From Arthrobacter bambusae (lineage in GTDB: Bacteria > Actinomycetota > Actinomycetes > Actinomycetales > Micrococcaceae): a DNA stretch of 64,000 nt. The DNA lies in the NCBI RefSeq assembly GCF_030812595.1, contig NZ_JAUSSZ010000003.1, forward strand, positions 307,505 through 371,504. The letters run 5' to 3'. The translations under genes were made by a program, and so were the position numbers. The notes under the pieces are model-generated. The model ran no database searches. It saw only the letters and a program-made list of their open reading frames with translations, and had not been told where the DNA came from. Shown one piece after another: positions 16,870 through 26,156 of this stretch; the stretch's first letter is position 1, and every line of letters begins with the position of its first letter.

Positions 16870-17844
16870 ATGCTGACAGTCATAGGTGAAGCGCTGGTTG
16901 ATGTCGTCCAGCGTTCTTCGGGAGTCGACGCCCACGTGGGCGGCAGTCCGCTCAACGTCGCCGTGGGCCTGGCCAGGCTGGACCACGCGGTCCAGTTCAT
17001 TGGCCGCTTCGGCAAGGACGCCTATGGAGAATCGATCGCGGCCCATCTGCGCTCGAGTTCCGTTATGGTTCCGCTGCCGCCGGACGAGGGTCCCACCAGC
17101 GTGGCCACCGCGCTGATCGACGACGACGGCGCTGCCAGCTACGCCTTCGACCTCGCCTGGGACCTTCCCGGACTCGCCGCGCGCTTGCCCTTCATGCTCC
17201 AGGGGACCTACCTCCTGCACACGGGTTCCATTGCCACTATGTTGGAGCCTGGCGCAACCGAGGTCCTTGCCGCCGTCGAGCATGCCCATCCGAACGCGAC
17301 TATCAGCTTCGATCCCAACTGCCGGCCCAGCATCATCAAGGATCGCGACTATGCCCGCAAGCAGGTGGAGCGTTTCGTGGCCCTTGCCGACGTGGTCAAG
17401 GCATCGGATGAGGACCTCGAGTGGCTCTATCCAGGCGTCGATGTCTTGGAATCGGCCCGCCGCTGGCTGCGCTTGGGCGGCAGCGCGGGTCCCGCCGTCG
17501 TGGTGGTCACTCGGGGCGTGGACGGCCCATGGGGCGTCACGGCCGCTGGTGAAGCCCAGGTGGATGCCCCGAAGGTAGAGGTGGCGGATACGGTTGGCGC
17601 CGGAGATTCCTTCATGGCGGCGCTGCTCTCGGGGATCGTTGACCACGGATTGGCAGGTGCCCAAAACAGGGATGAGTTGCGTGCCATGCCCACCGAAGTG
17701 CTCGAGGGGATCCTCAGCCATGCGGCGCGCGCCGCGGCAATCACGGTCTCCCGGCCGGGCGCGAATCCGCCGACCCGCGCCGAACTCAACGCCCTGGGCG
17801 TCCCGGAGACCGGAGCAAGCATCGAAATCGAGAGGCAGCCATGA
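16870..17844 (+). CDS. PfkB-family carbohydrate kinase (fructokinase-like)
   Basis: This is a ribokinase-fold sugar kinase of 324 residues. The N-terminal substrate region has GEALVDVV and GGSPLNVAVGLARLD, and the C-terminal signature is DTVGAGDSF, with the catalytic aspartate. The closest named type by appearance is bacterial fructokinase, which phosphorylates fructose at O-6, but ribose or another sugar cannot be excluded. It is coupled with the PEBP gene downstream (ATGA overlap). Confidence 0.88.
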   Translation: MLTVIGEALVDVVQRSSGVDAHVGGSPLNVAVGLARLDHAVQFIGRFGKDAYGESIAAHLRSSSVMVPLPPDEGPTSVATALIDDDGAASYAFDLAWDLPGLAARLPFMLQGTYLLHTGSIATMLEPGATEVLAAVEHAHPNATISFDPNCRPSIIKDRDYARKQVERFVALADVVKASDEDLEWLYPGVDVLESARRWLRLGGSAGPAVVVVTRGVDGPWGVTAAGEAQVDAPKVEVADTVGAGDSFMAALLSGIVDHGLAGAQNRDELRAMPTEVLEGILSHAARAAAITVSRPGANPPTRAELNALGVPETGASIEIERQP

Positions 17845-18365
17845 GCTACGCCGACCTTCCACAAGTCCCTTCGTTCGATGTCACCAGCGCTTCGCTGAAG
17901 GACGGTGACGCACTCAGCAGCGCCCAGGCCAGCAAGCGCTTTGGCGTGGCGGGCGGGAAGGACGAATCCCCGCAACTGGACTGGAGCGGAGCCCCGGCAG
18001 GTACCAAGGGCTACGCCATCACCGTCTTCGATCCCGATGCCCCCAGGGCCGGCGGCTTCTGGCACTGGGCCGTAGTGAACATCCCCGCCCGTACGAATTC
18101 CTTGCCTGCAGGCGCCGGCGTTGAGGGCGGCTCGCACTTGCCAGCCGGTGCGATTCAGCTCAAGAACGACGCCGGGTTCCCCGGTTATCTGGGTGCCGCG
18201 CCTCCGCCCGGGCACGGCCCGCACCGGTACATTGTTGCCGTGCACGCCGTCGACGTCGAAGAACTGGGCCTCGACGCGGGTGCCTCCACGGAAGCGCTCG
18301 TCCGCAAGCTGGCCGCGCACACCTTGGGCCGCGCCGTCATCACGGGCCACTTCGAGAGGCACTAG
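17841..18365 (+). CDS. YbhB/YbcL family (PEBP, Raf-kinase-inhibitor-like) protein
   Basis: This 174-residue phosphatidylethanolamine-binding-fold protein has the typical FDPDAPRAGGFWHWAVVNIP segment, with the DPDAP ligand-pocket residues, and PPPGHGPHRYIVAVHAVD. No signal peptide is visible. The biological role of the bacterial family is poorly defined. The start overlaps the sugar kinase stop as ATGA, so the two are co-translated. Confidence 0.9.
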   Translation: MSYADLPQVPSFDVTSASLKDGDALSSAQASKRFGVAGGKDESPQLDWSGAPAGTKGYAITVFDPDAPRAGGFWHWAVVNIPARTNSLPAGAGVEGGSHLPAGAIQLKNDAGFPGYLGAAPPPGHGPHRYIVAVHAVDVEELGLDAGASTEALVRKLAAHTLGRAVITGHFERH

Positions 18366-18406
18366 CTTTGGGGCGCGGTCGAGGGGCTGCCCCCACGTAG
18401 ACTGAC

Positions 18407-19219
18407 ATGATGCGGCTCGTAGCAAGTGACATTGACGGCACCATCCTTGGGCACGACGGCAAGATCAGCAGCCGCACCATCCGCGCTTTCCATGCTTGCC
18501 GTGACGCGGGCATCGATGTGGTGTTCGTGACTGGGCGCCCGCCGCGCTGGCTCTACCCCCTCCGCGAGCAGATCGGCCACAGCGGCATCGTGATTTGCTC
18601 CAACGGGGCCGTGGTCTGGGACCTTGAAGCGGAGAAGCTGATTTCGGCCAATGCGCTGGGCATGGAATCTGTGCTCGAAGCCCGCCGGATCATCAAGCAG
18701 CTCCAGCCCGACGCCTTGTTCGCAGCCGAAACACTGACGGGATTCCACCTCGAGCCGGGGTTCATCGAGAACGAGACCAGTGAGCTTCTGGCCGAGTTCA
18801 CACCCGCTTGGCTGGACGAAACGCTGACCGCGGACGACGCCGTCGTGAAGTTCCTTGCCGTGACCCGCAGCGGCACCCCGGACGATTTCCTCGCGGAGGT
18901 GCAGCCCGCCGTCGCGCATCTCGTGGAGACGACCCACTCGGCGCCGAGGACCGCACTCCTGGAAATGTCAGCCCCCGGTATCAACAAGGCCGTCACCCTC
19001 GCTGAATATGCGGCGTCCCGCGGGATCGACGCCGCGGATGTGGTGGCTTTCGGTGACATGCCCAACGACGTCGAGATGCTGCGCTGGGCGGGCGACGGCT
19101 ACGCGATGGCCAGCGGCCACCCTCAGGCGATCAGCGCCGCCGGCCAGCAAGCACCCCATTTCGACGACGACGGTGTGGCCCAGATCCTCGAAGCAAAGCT
19201 GGCAGCCCTGCGCGTCTAG
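18407..19219 (+). CDS. Cof-type HAD-superfamily phosphatase
   Basis: This 270-residue phosphatase has HAD motif I DIDGTIL (nucleophile Asp about residue 8), motif II in FVTGRPP, a C2-type cap, a lysine in the INKAV segment and motif IV GDMPNDVEML. Family members dephosphorylate sugar phosphates, flavin or PLP intermediates. Tandem ATG codons at 18407 and 18410 are both possible starts. A paralogue of the same family lies at 41073. Confidence 0.9.
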   Translation: MMRLVASDIDGTILGHDGKISSRTIRAFHACRDAGIDVVFVTGRPPRWLYPLREQIGHSGIVICSNGAVVWDLEAEKLISANALGMESVLEARRIIKQLQPDALFAAETLTGFHLEPGFIENETSELLAEFTPAWLDETLTADDAVVKFLAVTRSGTPDDFLAEVQPAVAHLVETTHSAPRTALLEMSAPGINKAVTLAEYAASRGIDAADVVAFGDMPNDVEMLRWAGDGYAMASGHPQAISAAGQQAPHFDDDGVAQILEAKLAALRV

Positions 19220-19248
19220 CCAGCCCTGTACCGGGCCGCTCGCGGGAA

Positions 19249-20553
19249 CTAGCCCTGAGCCCGCAGCCCGTGGCTGTGGGCCAAGGCAATGGCCTCTGTT
19301 CGTGAATTGACGCCGAGTTTCCTGAAAATATTCCTGATATGGAATTTAACGGTGTTTTCGCTGATGTGGAGCTTGGCGGAGATGGCTCGGTTGCGCTGTC
19401 CGGCCGCCAACAGTTGAAGCACTTCCATTTCGCGCTCGGCCAGGCCCCAGCCACCGACATCGCCCACGGGGGCTGACGGCGGGTCCAATGGCAGCACCAC
19501 TTGGACGTCGGCGCCCCAGCCTGCCATGACTTCGACGTTCATCCGGCCGTCCAGAGCTGCCACCCTGGCGTTGAGCCGGGCAATGTTGGGCGAATCCGCA
19601 GACAGTTCGCCGAGGCCGTCGTCGCGCACGTTGACGAGGAGGTTCACGCCGTCGCAATCCCATTGCACCCGGACACGGCGCACCTGCGGCTGCTCCACGA
19701 TGGCAAGCACCAGACCCCGTACGAGCGCCCGGGCGGCGTGGGCGACTTCGCCGGGCAACGCGCGGCCGTTTACTGGTGGCTCGATGAACTGGACGTCGAG
19801 CCCGCTGAAGTGCATGAGTGGCCGCAAGTCCTCACGCAGGCGCTCGAACGCTGTGGCGACAGGTTCTTCGACGAGGTCCGTGGTGCGGTCGCTGAGCGTC
19901 CGTAGGTTGACGAGCGAGGTCGCGGCGAGATCGGTGACGGCTTTGCGCGCCGTGGCGTCGTCGAGGGTGCTTGACCGCAACGCCGCGAGCAACGTCTCCA
20001 GGGTGGTGGAGTGCCGGTCCACGAGTTCGGCCGTGACGCGGAGGCGCTCCGCCGATGCGGCCCGGGATTCCAAGAGGTACGACGGCGGCGCGTCCGCCAC
20101 TTTTTCCTGGATGCGGCGGGCCGTGAGCCCCCACAGGTACTCAAGCATCCGTAGCGAGGACTCGCGCGCCGCCGGTTCCGAGGGTAGGGCGGGTTCGGTG
20201 AGCGTAAGGAGGGCGTTGGTCTCGGATGTCAGTGCAAGGACATGCCGCTGCGCTCCGGCGATTGTCGCCTCTCCCTGCCACGGTTGGCTTTCCGTGACCC
20301 TGGCCCGCAACTGGTCCAGTTCGGGAATGGAAACCCGGCTGATGACGGCTTCCAACCCGGCCTTCTTCTGTGGGCGTCCGGTGCAATCCTCGGTGAAGAT
20401 GACCAGGGCGCTGCTGCCGACGTACGGCAGGCTCGCTTCACGAAGCCGCTCGGCGATGCTCATGAGGGGAGCGTCGACCAACGCTGCGACGGACTTCAGC
20501 AGGTTCCACGTGTCGGTTTGCGTGCTGCTTAGGGCGCCGGTGGGGGATGTCAT
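19249..20553 (-). CDS. LuxR-type transcriptional regulator with HATPase-like domain, divergent from hxlBA
   Basis: This is a 434-residue regulator. The C-terminal 65 residues form a LuxR/GerE helix-turn-helix ([20 protein letters not shown] ... [18 protein letters not shown]). The middle and upstream part (about 170-345) looks like a DHp plus degenerate GHKL/HATPase unit, with [11 protein letters not shown] resembling the G1 box, so it may be a one-protein fusion of histidine-kinase-like sensing and DNA binding. The N-terminal 150 residues look GAF-like. The divergent hxlB-hxlA genes are the probable target, with formaldehyde or a hexulose phosphate as possible signals (inference). Confidence 0.82.
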   Translation of the reverse strand: MTSPTGALSSTQTDTWNLLKSVAALVDAPLMSIAERLREASLPYVGSSALVIFTEDCTGRPQKKAGLEAVISRVSIPELDQLRARVTESQPWQGEATIAGAQRHVLALTSETNALLTLTEPALPSEPAARESSLRMLEYLWGLTARRIQEKVADAPPSYLLESRAASAERLRVTAELVDRHSTTLETLLAALRSSTLDDATARKAVTDLAATSLVNLRTLSDRTTDLVEEPVATAFERLREDLRPLMHFSGLDVQFIEPPVNGRALPGEVAHAARALVRGLVLAIVEQPQVRRVRVQWDCDGVNLLVNVRDDGLGELSADSPNIARLNARVAALDGRMNVEVMAGWGADVQVVLPLDPPSAPVGDVGGWGLAEREMEVLQLLAAGQRNRAISAKLHISENTVKFHIRNIFRKLGVNSRTEAIALAHSHGLRAQG

Positions 20554-20592
20554 CCCGCCACCTTAGCGCCTCCTCCTTTAGCCAGCTACCCA

Positions 20593-20638
20593 AACGGGTG
20601 GCAAAGACTGCCCATGATCGTCGTTACCCCTACCCGTT
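20593..20638. promoter_or_regulatory. Inverted-repeat operator candidate in the hxlB/LuxR intergenic region
   Basis: AACGGGT (20593-20599) and ACCCGTT (20632-20638) form an inverted repeat with a 32-base spacer in the 137-base divergent region. A shorter palindrome, ACCC-AAAC-GGGT, overlaps the first half. Both are candidate LuxR-type binding sites. Confidence 0.4.
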
Positions 20639-20690
20639 GAAAGCCGGACGATTGATTTACGTCGAAGTTTTCCACGAAGAGGAGCAAGAC

Positions 20691-21326
20691 ATGGCCATTA
20701 CCGCGGATGCCGTTCAAGCCAAGTCCGGCAGCGGCCACGTCAATGGCCCCGGCGCCGATGATGTTGCCGGGAACCTGGCACTCGTCGGTAGCGAGATCGC
20801 GGAAACGGCCGCAGAAGTGGACCCCGGACAGCTGTCGCGCCTGGCGGGCGAGATCCTGGCCGCAGGGCAATCCGATGGTGGGCGCATCTTCGTTGCCGGA
20901 GCCGGCCGCAGCGGACTGGTGCTACGGATGGCCGCGATGCGGCTGATGCACCTCGGTTTCGATGTCCACATCGCGGGGGACACCACGACGCCGGCCATCC
21001 GCTCGGGCGATCTCCTCCTTGTCGCTTCGGGCTCGGGGACGACCTCCGGAGTGGTGCGCGCGGCAGGGACGGCCGCCAAAGCCGGCGCCAGAATCGCCGT
21101 CTACACCACCAACGCGAGGTCCCCCCTCGCGGAACTTGCCGACGTCGTCGTCATCATCCCGGCCGTCCAGAAAACGGATCATGGCTCCACTTTGTCCCGT
21201 CAGTACTCCGGGAGCCTGTTCGAGCAGGTGCTGTTCCTCGTCGCAGAAGCAGTTTTCCAGACGCTCTGGGACAACGACGCCACGCCCGCCGAGGAACTTT
21301 GGCTACGTCACGCAAACCTCGAATAG
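20691..21326 (+). CDS. hxlB: 6-phospho-3-hexuloisomerase
   Basis: This 211-residue SIS-domain isomerase converts 3-hexulose-6-phosphate to fructose-6-phosphate in the ribulose monophosphate pathway for formaldehyde fixation or detoxification. The SIS core shows GRIFVAGAGRSGLVLRMAAMR and the family segment LLVASGSGTTSGVV, and the C-terminal part contains the conserved SLFEQVLFLVAEA. An open frame runs 48 codons upstream, but ATG 20691 has GAGGAG in front and starts a typical N-terminus. It is followed by hxlA after 48 bases. Confidence 0.94.
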   Translation: MAITADAVQAKSGSGHVNGPGADDVAGNLALVGSEIAETAAEVDPGQLSRLAGEILAAGQSDGGRIFVAGAGRSGLVLRMAAMRLMHLGFDVHIAGDTTTPAIRSGDLLLVASGSGTTSGVVRAAGTAAKAGARIAVYTTNARSPLAELADVVVIIPAVQKTDHGSTLSRQYSGSLFEQVLFLVAEAVFQTLWDNDATPAEELWLRHANLE

Positions 21327-21374
21327 TCCGAATTACATCCTTCCGGTCAAAAACAACAACGAAAAGAGAACCCC

Positions 21375-21998
21375 TTGAAACTGCAAGTCGCCATCGACGT
21401 CCTCACCACCGAAGCCGCGCTCGACATCGCCGGCAAGGTCGCGGAATACGTTGACATCATCGAACTCGGCACCCCGCTCGTGAAGAGCGAAGGACTTTCC
21501 GCGATCACTGCCATGAAAACGGCCCACCCGGAGAAGATTGTCTTCGCCGACCTCAAGACCATGGACGCAGGCGAGCTCGAAGCCGACATCGCATTCAAGG
21601 CCGGCGCGGACCTGGTTTCCGTCTTGGGCGGTGCCGACGACTCCACCATTGCCGGCGCCGTCAAGGCGGCCAAGGCCCACAACAAGGGCATCGTGGTGGA
21701 CTTGATCGGCGTCGAGGACAAGGTTTCCCGTGCAAAGGAAGCCCGTGCCATCGGAGCCAAGTTCATCGAGTTCCACGCCGGCCTGGATGAGCAGGCAAAG
21801 CCGGGCTACAAGCTGGACGTCCTGCTGAGCGCCGGCGAGGAAGCCCGCGTACCGTTCTCTGTTGCCGGAGGCGTGAACCTGTCCACGATCGGCGCCGTGC
21901 AGCGCGCGGGCGCGGACGTCGCCGTCGTCGGGGGCTCCATCTATGGTGCGGACGACCCCGCCCTGGCCGCGAAGGAACTCCGCGCCGCGATCATCTAA
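21375..21998 (+). CDS. hxlA: 3-hexulose-6-phosphate synthase
   Basis: This 207-residue TIM-barrel enzyme of the OMP decarboxylase superfamily condenses formaldehyde with ribulose-5-phosphate. Visible motifs are KLQVAIDVLTTEAAL at the N-terminus, the metal-binding DLKTMDAGE region, FIEFHAGLDEQA and the phosphate-binding VAGGVN and GGSIYGA loops. The start is TTG 21375 behind an AAGAGAA stretch. Together with hxlB it forms a complete two-enzyme formaldehyde module. In a non-methylotroph its likely role is detoxifying formaldehyde from methylated substrates. Confidence 0.95.
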   Translation: MKLQVAIDVLTTEAALDIAGKVAEYVDIIELGTPLVKSEGLSAITAMKTAHPEKIVFADLKTMDAGELEADIAFKAGADLVSVLGGADDSTIAGAVKAAKAHNKGIVVDLIGVEDKVSRAKEARAIGAKFIEFHAGLDEQAKPGYKLDVLLSAGEEARVPFSVAGGVNLSTIGAVQRAGADVAVVGGSIYGADDPALAAKELRAAII

Positions 21999-22181
21999 CG
22001 CCCACTTTCCAGCCGGGCGGTCCCAAGAGCCTCGCAGCAAACGCCGTTTTCAGGCCCTTCGGCGACAACAATTGCGGGCTAACTGGGACCGCTCACTCAT
22101 TACACAGGTTCAGTCCAACTGTTGTTCAACTTCCCTCCATAGGCTTTTGCCATCGTCGGGATTGAGCAGCAGGGGGACATA

Positions 22182-22430
22182 ATGGCCAAAAGGAAGACAA
22201 CCGGGTGGATCGACACCCCGGTTCGCCGTGCAGAGCCGGCGGAGCATTGGAAGCAGTTGCGGCGCGGCGACCGAGTACGCGTTACGCTGGCGCCCGGGTT
22301 CGAGAACCCCGGCCAAATCGACGCCGTTTCCGGGGACCACAGCGTGGTCTGGGTAAATCTCGACGGCGGCCGTGGCCGCACGCTGGTGCACTGCGGCGAC
22401 GGCGTGGAGATCGTCCCGCAGGAATCCTGA
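22182..22430 (+). CDS. Small conserved hypothetical protein
   Basis: This is an 82-residue protein with no family I can name. It begins MAKRKTTGWIDTPVRR and contains an SH3/beta-barrel-like pattern (GDRVRVTLAPGFENPGQID ... VWVNLDGGRGRTLVHCGDG), which suggests a small beta-rich fold. AGGGGGA lies 7-8 bases before the ATG, supporting translation. It lies alone between hxlA and the phosphodiesterase. Confidence 0.65.
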   Translation: MAKRKTTGWIDTPVRRAEPAEHWKQLRRGDRVRVTLAPGFENPGQIDAVSGDHSVVWVNLDGGRGRTLVHCGDGVEIVPQES

Positions 22431-22467
22431 CGGGCCGCGGGCGGCGCGGCAGGGTTACGCTACCGGT

Positions 22468-23253
22468 GTGAGTTCGCACTTGCCTTTCTTCCGCCGCCCG
22501 GACGGACGGTCAGCGCCGCTTGCCTTCGCGCACCGCGGATTTTCACTGGACGGCCTTGAAAATTCGGCCGCGGCGTTCCGGGCCGCGCTCGAGCTTGGCT
22601 ACACGCACCTTGAAACCGATGCGCGCACCAGCGCCGACGGAGTTGTGCTCCTTTTCCACGACGACACCTTGGACCGCGTCACGGATGCCCATGGCCCGGT
22701 ATCCAAAGTCGGCGCCGCCGAGATTGCCAAAGCCCGGATCGGCGGTCGCGAAGCCATTCCCCACTTGGCAGACCTCCTGACGGAATTCCCCGGGGCGCGG
22801 CTGAACATCGACGTCAAGGACTGGCATACCGTCAAGGCCCTCGCAGCGGTCATCGATCAACTCGACGCCCACGACCGCGTGTTGATCGCGAGCTTCTCCG
22901 ACCGACGCCGTCGGGCGGTCCTGCGCCTGCTTGGCCGGCGCACGGCGTCGTCGGCCGGAATCGCCTGCATCGCTGCATTCACGCTTCTGGGACCGCTCCT
23001 TCCCGACGGCTGGCTGCGGAGGATCGTGCACGACGTCGATGCACTCCAGGTGCCGGCACGATACGGACCCTTGAGGGTCGTGACACCGGGGTTCCTTAGG
23101 CGCGCGCATCGGCTCGGGCTGCAGGTTCACGTCTGGACGGTCAACGACTCCGCCGAAATGGCCATGCTGCTCGACATGGGCGTGGACGGCCTCGTCACCG
23201 ACCGGGCTGATCGTCTGAAGTCTGTGCTTCAGGCCCGGGGCCAGTGGTGGTGA
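22468..23253 (+). CDS. Glycerophosphodiester phosphodiesterase
   Basis: This 261-residue GDPD TIM-barrel enzyme hydrolyses glycerophosphodiesters to glycerol-3-phosphate and an alcohol. The signature residues are present: FAHRG near residue 20, the metal ligands in HLETDARTSADGVVLLFHDD, and the C-terminal VWTVND segment. No signal peptide is evident, so it is probably cytoplasmic. GTG 22468 is chosen because the upstream in-frame stretch overlaps the previous gene and is unlike the family. Its last 59 bases overlap the convergent sigma-factor gene. Confidence 0.9.
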   Translation: MSSHLPFFRRPDGRSAPLAFAHRGFSLDGLENSAAAFRAALELGYTHLETDARTSADGVVLLFHDDTLDRVTDAHGPVSKVGAAEIAKARIGGREAIPHLADLLTEFPGARLNIDVKDWHTVKALAAVIDQLDAHDRVLIASFSDRRRRAVLRLLGRRTASSAGIACIAAFTLLGPLLPDGWLRRIVHDVDALQVPARYGPLRVVTPGFLRRAHRLGLQVHVWTVNDSAEMAMLLDMGVDGLVTDRADRLKSVLQARGQWW

Positions 23254-24484
23254 GCGCCCGGATGCGCCCCTCCAGGAAGTCTCGCTCGGCGTTGTTATTC
23301 GTACGCTCTCGCGCTGCCCGGTAGGCGGTGGCAGCTTCTTCAGCGCGTCCCAGTCGCCGGAGCAGATCCGCCCGCACGGCGTGGAACAGATAGTAGTTGC
23401 CCAATTCAAGGGCGTCGACGGCGGCAAGCCCAGCCGCGGGACCTTCCACCTCGGCGAGGGCAACCGCCCGGTTCAAGGCGACCACCGGGGTCGGCTCCAT
23501 AGCCAGAAGCTGCCCGTACAGCGCCAGGATCTGATGCCAATCGGTATCCGCAGCTTTTGCAGCGTCGCCGTGAACCGCGTTGATGGCAGCTTGGAGTTGG
23601 TACGGTCCGGGCTGGTTCCTCTTCAAGCATTGCCGCACCAACACTTGCCCCTCCGCGATTTCGTTCCTGTCCCAGAGGCTGCGGTCCTGGTCCGCGAGGA
23701 GCACCAGGCCGCCGTCGGAAGCTGTCCGGGCCGCGCGGCGGGCATCGAGGAGAAGCATGAGGGCCAGGAGCCCTTGGGCCTCGGGTTCATCAGGCATGAG
23801 TTCCGTGGTGAGCCTGCCCAGTCGTAAAGCCTCGTGGCAGAGGTCTTCGCGCACCAGCCCGGAGCCCGAGCTCGCTGCGTAACCTTCGTTGAAGATCAGA
23901 TAGACCACGGCCAGCACGGATTTCAACCTTTCGGGCAGCTCGGCCCCGCTTGGTACCCGGTAGGGGATGTTGGCGTCGCGGATCTTGCCTTTCGCCCGGA
24001 CGAGGCGCTGGGCCATGGTGGGCTCGGGGACGAGGAAAGCGTGGGCGATTTCGGCGGTCCCGAGCCCGCCCAGGAGCTTGAGTGTCAGGGCCACCTGTGC
24101 CGCCCTGTTGAGTGCGGGGTGGCAGCAGGTGAAGATCAGCCGGAGCCGCTCGTCTTCCACGGCGTCCGCCTCGATTCCTTCGGGTCCATTGGCGTGATCG
24201 CCGCCATGTTGATCGCCATGCAGGAGTACGGCCTGGGCGAGTTTCTCCCTGCCGGAGGCATCGCGACGGATCCGGTCGATGGCCCGGTTGCGGGCGGTGG
24301 TGATGATCCAGCCCGCGGGGCTCGGCGGCAGCCCGGCGTCGGGCCAACGCACAACGGCTTCGGTGAAGGCATCCTGGACCGCATCTTCGGCCGCCTCGAT
24401 GCTGCCCAAAACGCGGACCAGGACGGCCACGGAGCGTCCATACTCTTCGCGGAATATTTCTCCGATTTCCGAAATATGGACCAT
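23195..24484 (-). CDS. ECF-type RNA polymerase sigma factor, YCII-associated (DUF6596 C-terminal domain)
   Basis: This is a 429-residue sigma factor of the long group. Region 2 (IFREEYGRSVAVLVRVLGS, EDAVQDAFTEAV, DRIRRD) and region 4 (LGGLGTAEIAHAFLV, TMAQRLVRAKGKIR) occupy the first 190 residues. A large C-terminal domain of about 230 residues follows, with the typical FNEGYAASSG, EALRLGRLTTELMPDEPEAQGLLALML and TPVVALNRAVA segments. Seven bases separate it from the upstream YCII gene, the usual partner of this ECF class. Its targets are unknown. The 3' end overlaps the convergent GDPD gene by 59 bases. Confidence 0.92.
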   Translation of the reverse strand: MVHISEIGEIFREEYGRSVAVLVRVLGSIEAAEDAVQDAFTEAVVRWPDAGLPPSPAGWIITTARNRAIDRIRRDASGREKLAQAVLLHGDQHGGDHANGPEGIEADAVEDERLRLIFTCCHPALNRAAQVALTLKLLGGLGTAEIAHAFLVPEPTMAQRLVRAKGKIRDANIPYRVPSGAELPERLKSVLAVVYLIFNEGYAASSGSGLVREDLCHEALRLGRLTTELMPDEPEAQGLLALMLLLDARRAARTASDGGLVLLADQDRSLWDRNEIAEGQVLVRQCLKRNQPGPYQLQAAINAVHGDAAKAADTDWHQILALYGQLLAMEPTPVVALNRAVALAEVEGPAAGLAAVDALELGNYYLFHAVRADLLRRLGRAEEAATAYRAARERTNNNAERDFLEGRIRALTTTGPGPEAQTSDDQPGR

Positions 24485-24491
24485 TGGGCGG

Positions 24492-24842
24492 CTAGTCCCG
24501 GTACCCCGCGAACGGCCGGACCTCGATAGGAAGCGTGGTGGCTTGGGCGGCTTTGCGTCCCCAGCCAAGTGCCGCGTCCAGGTCCGAGGCTTCGATCACC
24601 CAAAGGCCGCCCACGTGTTCCTTGGCCTCGGTGAAGGGGCCGTCCGTGGTGAGTACTACGCCGTCGTTCACACGCACAACCGTGGAGGTGCTGGCGGGAT
24701 GCAGCCCACCCGTGAAAACCCAGGCGCCGGCGTCGCGCATTTCCTGGTTCAGGACGTCAAGGTCCGCCATGATTTTGTTGAGGACTTCGGGTTCCGGGAC
24801 GGGGCCGTCGGGCTGGTAGATGCTGAGCAGATAGCGTGGCAT
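24492..24842 (-). CDS. YCII-related protein paired with an ECF sigma factor
   Basis: This is a 116-residue DGPF/YCII-fold protein with the characteristic MPRYLLSIYQPDG start, GGLHPASTSTVVR, TDGPFTEAKEHVGGLWVIEA and IEVRPF. Such proteins are encoded directly before long ECF sigma factors and are thought to act in their signalling, but the mechanism is unproven. ATG 24842 follows AAGGAGGAA. An upstream in-frame extension of 16 codons is not supported. Confidence 0.92.
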   Translation of the reverse strand: MPRYLLSIYQPDGPVPEPEVLNKIMADLDVLNQEMRDAGAWVFTGGLHPASTSTVVRVNDGVVLTTDGPFTEAKEHVGGLWVIEASDLDAALGWGRKAAQATTLPIEVRPFAGYRD

Positions 24843-24974
24843 GACTGTTCCTCCTTGGGATGTGGCGCCGGCTCCTTGCCCGCGTCTCACCCTCTACACG
24901 AACGGCGTGGGCTGTTTTCGACATCTCCGCACGCGAATCTGCGAAAAGCTTAGCCCCGCTGGCAGGATGGGGGC

Positions 24975-26117
24975 ATGCGCATCCTGATTGCCCCGGACAA
25001 GTTCAAAGGTTCCCTCACCGCAGCCGAAGCAGCCTCGGCGATGGCCGAAGGGGCATTGCGCGTGTATCCGGATGCCGTGGTGACCCAGTTTCCCATCGCG
25101 GACGGTGGCGAAGGAACACTGGAAGCAGCCGTGGCGGCCGGCTACGAAGAGCGGATCAATGCCGTCGTCGGCCCAATTCTCAGGCCCGTGGGCGCGGCGT
25201 GGGCCATCCGGCAAAACGCTTTCGGGGGAGCGACTGCGGTGATCGAAACTGCGCAAGCGTCCGGCCTGGCACACATGGAGCCCACCCCGGAAAACGCCCT
25301 GCGCGCCCACAGCTACGGTTGCGGCCAGCTCATCGCCGCGGCCCTCGACGCCGGAGCTACCGAGATTGTGCTCGGCGTGGGCGGCTCCGCGATGTCGGAC
25401 GGCGGCAGCGGCGCCCTGCGTGCCCTCGGACTGAAGCCCTTGGATGTTGCCGGAAACGTTGTTCCGCTCGGCGGCGGCTCGCTCGCCGACGTTGTGTCCC
25501 TCGACGTCTCCGGGCTCGATCCACGCCTGACCGCTGTGAGGTTACGGATCGCCGTCGACGTCCAGAATCCCCTCTTTGGCAGCGACGGTGCCGCGCATGT
25601 TTTCGGCCCGCAAAAGGGTGCGGACGAGGACGCGGTGGAACTGCTCGACGCCGGCCTGCGCAACTGGGCGTCGCTCCTTCGGGAAGCGACGGGCCAGGAT
25701 GTCAACGTTCCCGGCGCCGGCGCGGCCGGAGGATTCCCGGCGTCGTTCCTGGCTTTCACCCAGGCGACGCTGGAAGGCGGGTTTGCCCTCGTTGCGGGAC
25801 TCACTGGGCTTCCTGAACAGCTGGGCGGCGCGGACCTGGTGATCACCGGCGAAGGGTCCATGGACTCGCAATCGCTGACCGGCAAGGCGCCCATCGCCTT
25901 GGCCGATTCGGCTCACGGGCAAGGCATTCCGGTGATTGTGGTGGCCGGCAGGATCCTGGTGACCCCCGAGGAACTCGCCGGCCACGGCGTGGTTGCCGCG
26001 GCGCAGCTGCTTGATGTCGCGCAGCGTCGGGATGGCGTGCCCGACCCCGCCGACGCCGTGGCGAACGCCGCCAAGTACCTCGCGTGGGCTACGAGCCAGG
26101 TGCTTGAAGGGGCCTGA
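24975..26117 (+). CDS. Glycerate kinase (GlxK/GarK family)
   Basis: This 380-residue type I glycerate kinase phosphorylates D-glycerate, giving 2- or 3-phosphoglycerate. It begins with the family hallmark APDKFKGSLTAAEAA and contains PIADGGEGTLEA, the GVGGSAMSDGGSG loop, GPQKGA and the ITGEGSMDSQSLTGKAP segment. The length is normal. It stands alone, so its metabolic source of glycerate is not shown here. Confidence 0.95.
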   Translation: MRILIAPDKFKGSLTAAEAASAMAEGALRVYPDAVVTQFPIADGGEGTLEAAVAAGYEERINAVVGPILRPVGAAWAIRQNAFGGATAVIETAQASGLAHMEPTPENALRAHSYGCGQLIAAALDAGATEIVLGVGGSAMSDGGSGALRALGLKPLDVAGNVVPLGGGSLADVVSLDVSGLDPRLTAVRLRIAVDVQNPLFGSDGAAHVFGPQKGADEDAVELLDAGLRNWASLLREATGQDVNVPGAGAAGGFPASFLAFTQATLEGGFALVAGLTGLPEQLGGADLVITGEGSMDSQSLTGKAPIALADSAHGQGIPVIVVAGRILVTPEELAGHGVVAAAQLLDVAQRRDGVPDPADAVANAAKYLAWATSQVLEGA

Positions 26118-26156
26118 GCTCCACTGCTCCAGGGGACATGCCCCCCGCTGGGTGCG

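Noticed and set aside
16588..17862. A 424-codon minus-strand open frame across the sugar kinase
   Set aside because: It is a GC-rich shadow of the PfkB kinase, without family features, and overlaps two well-supported plus-strand genes.
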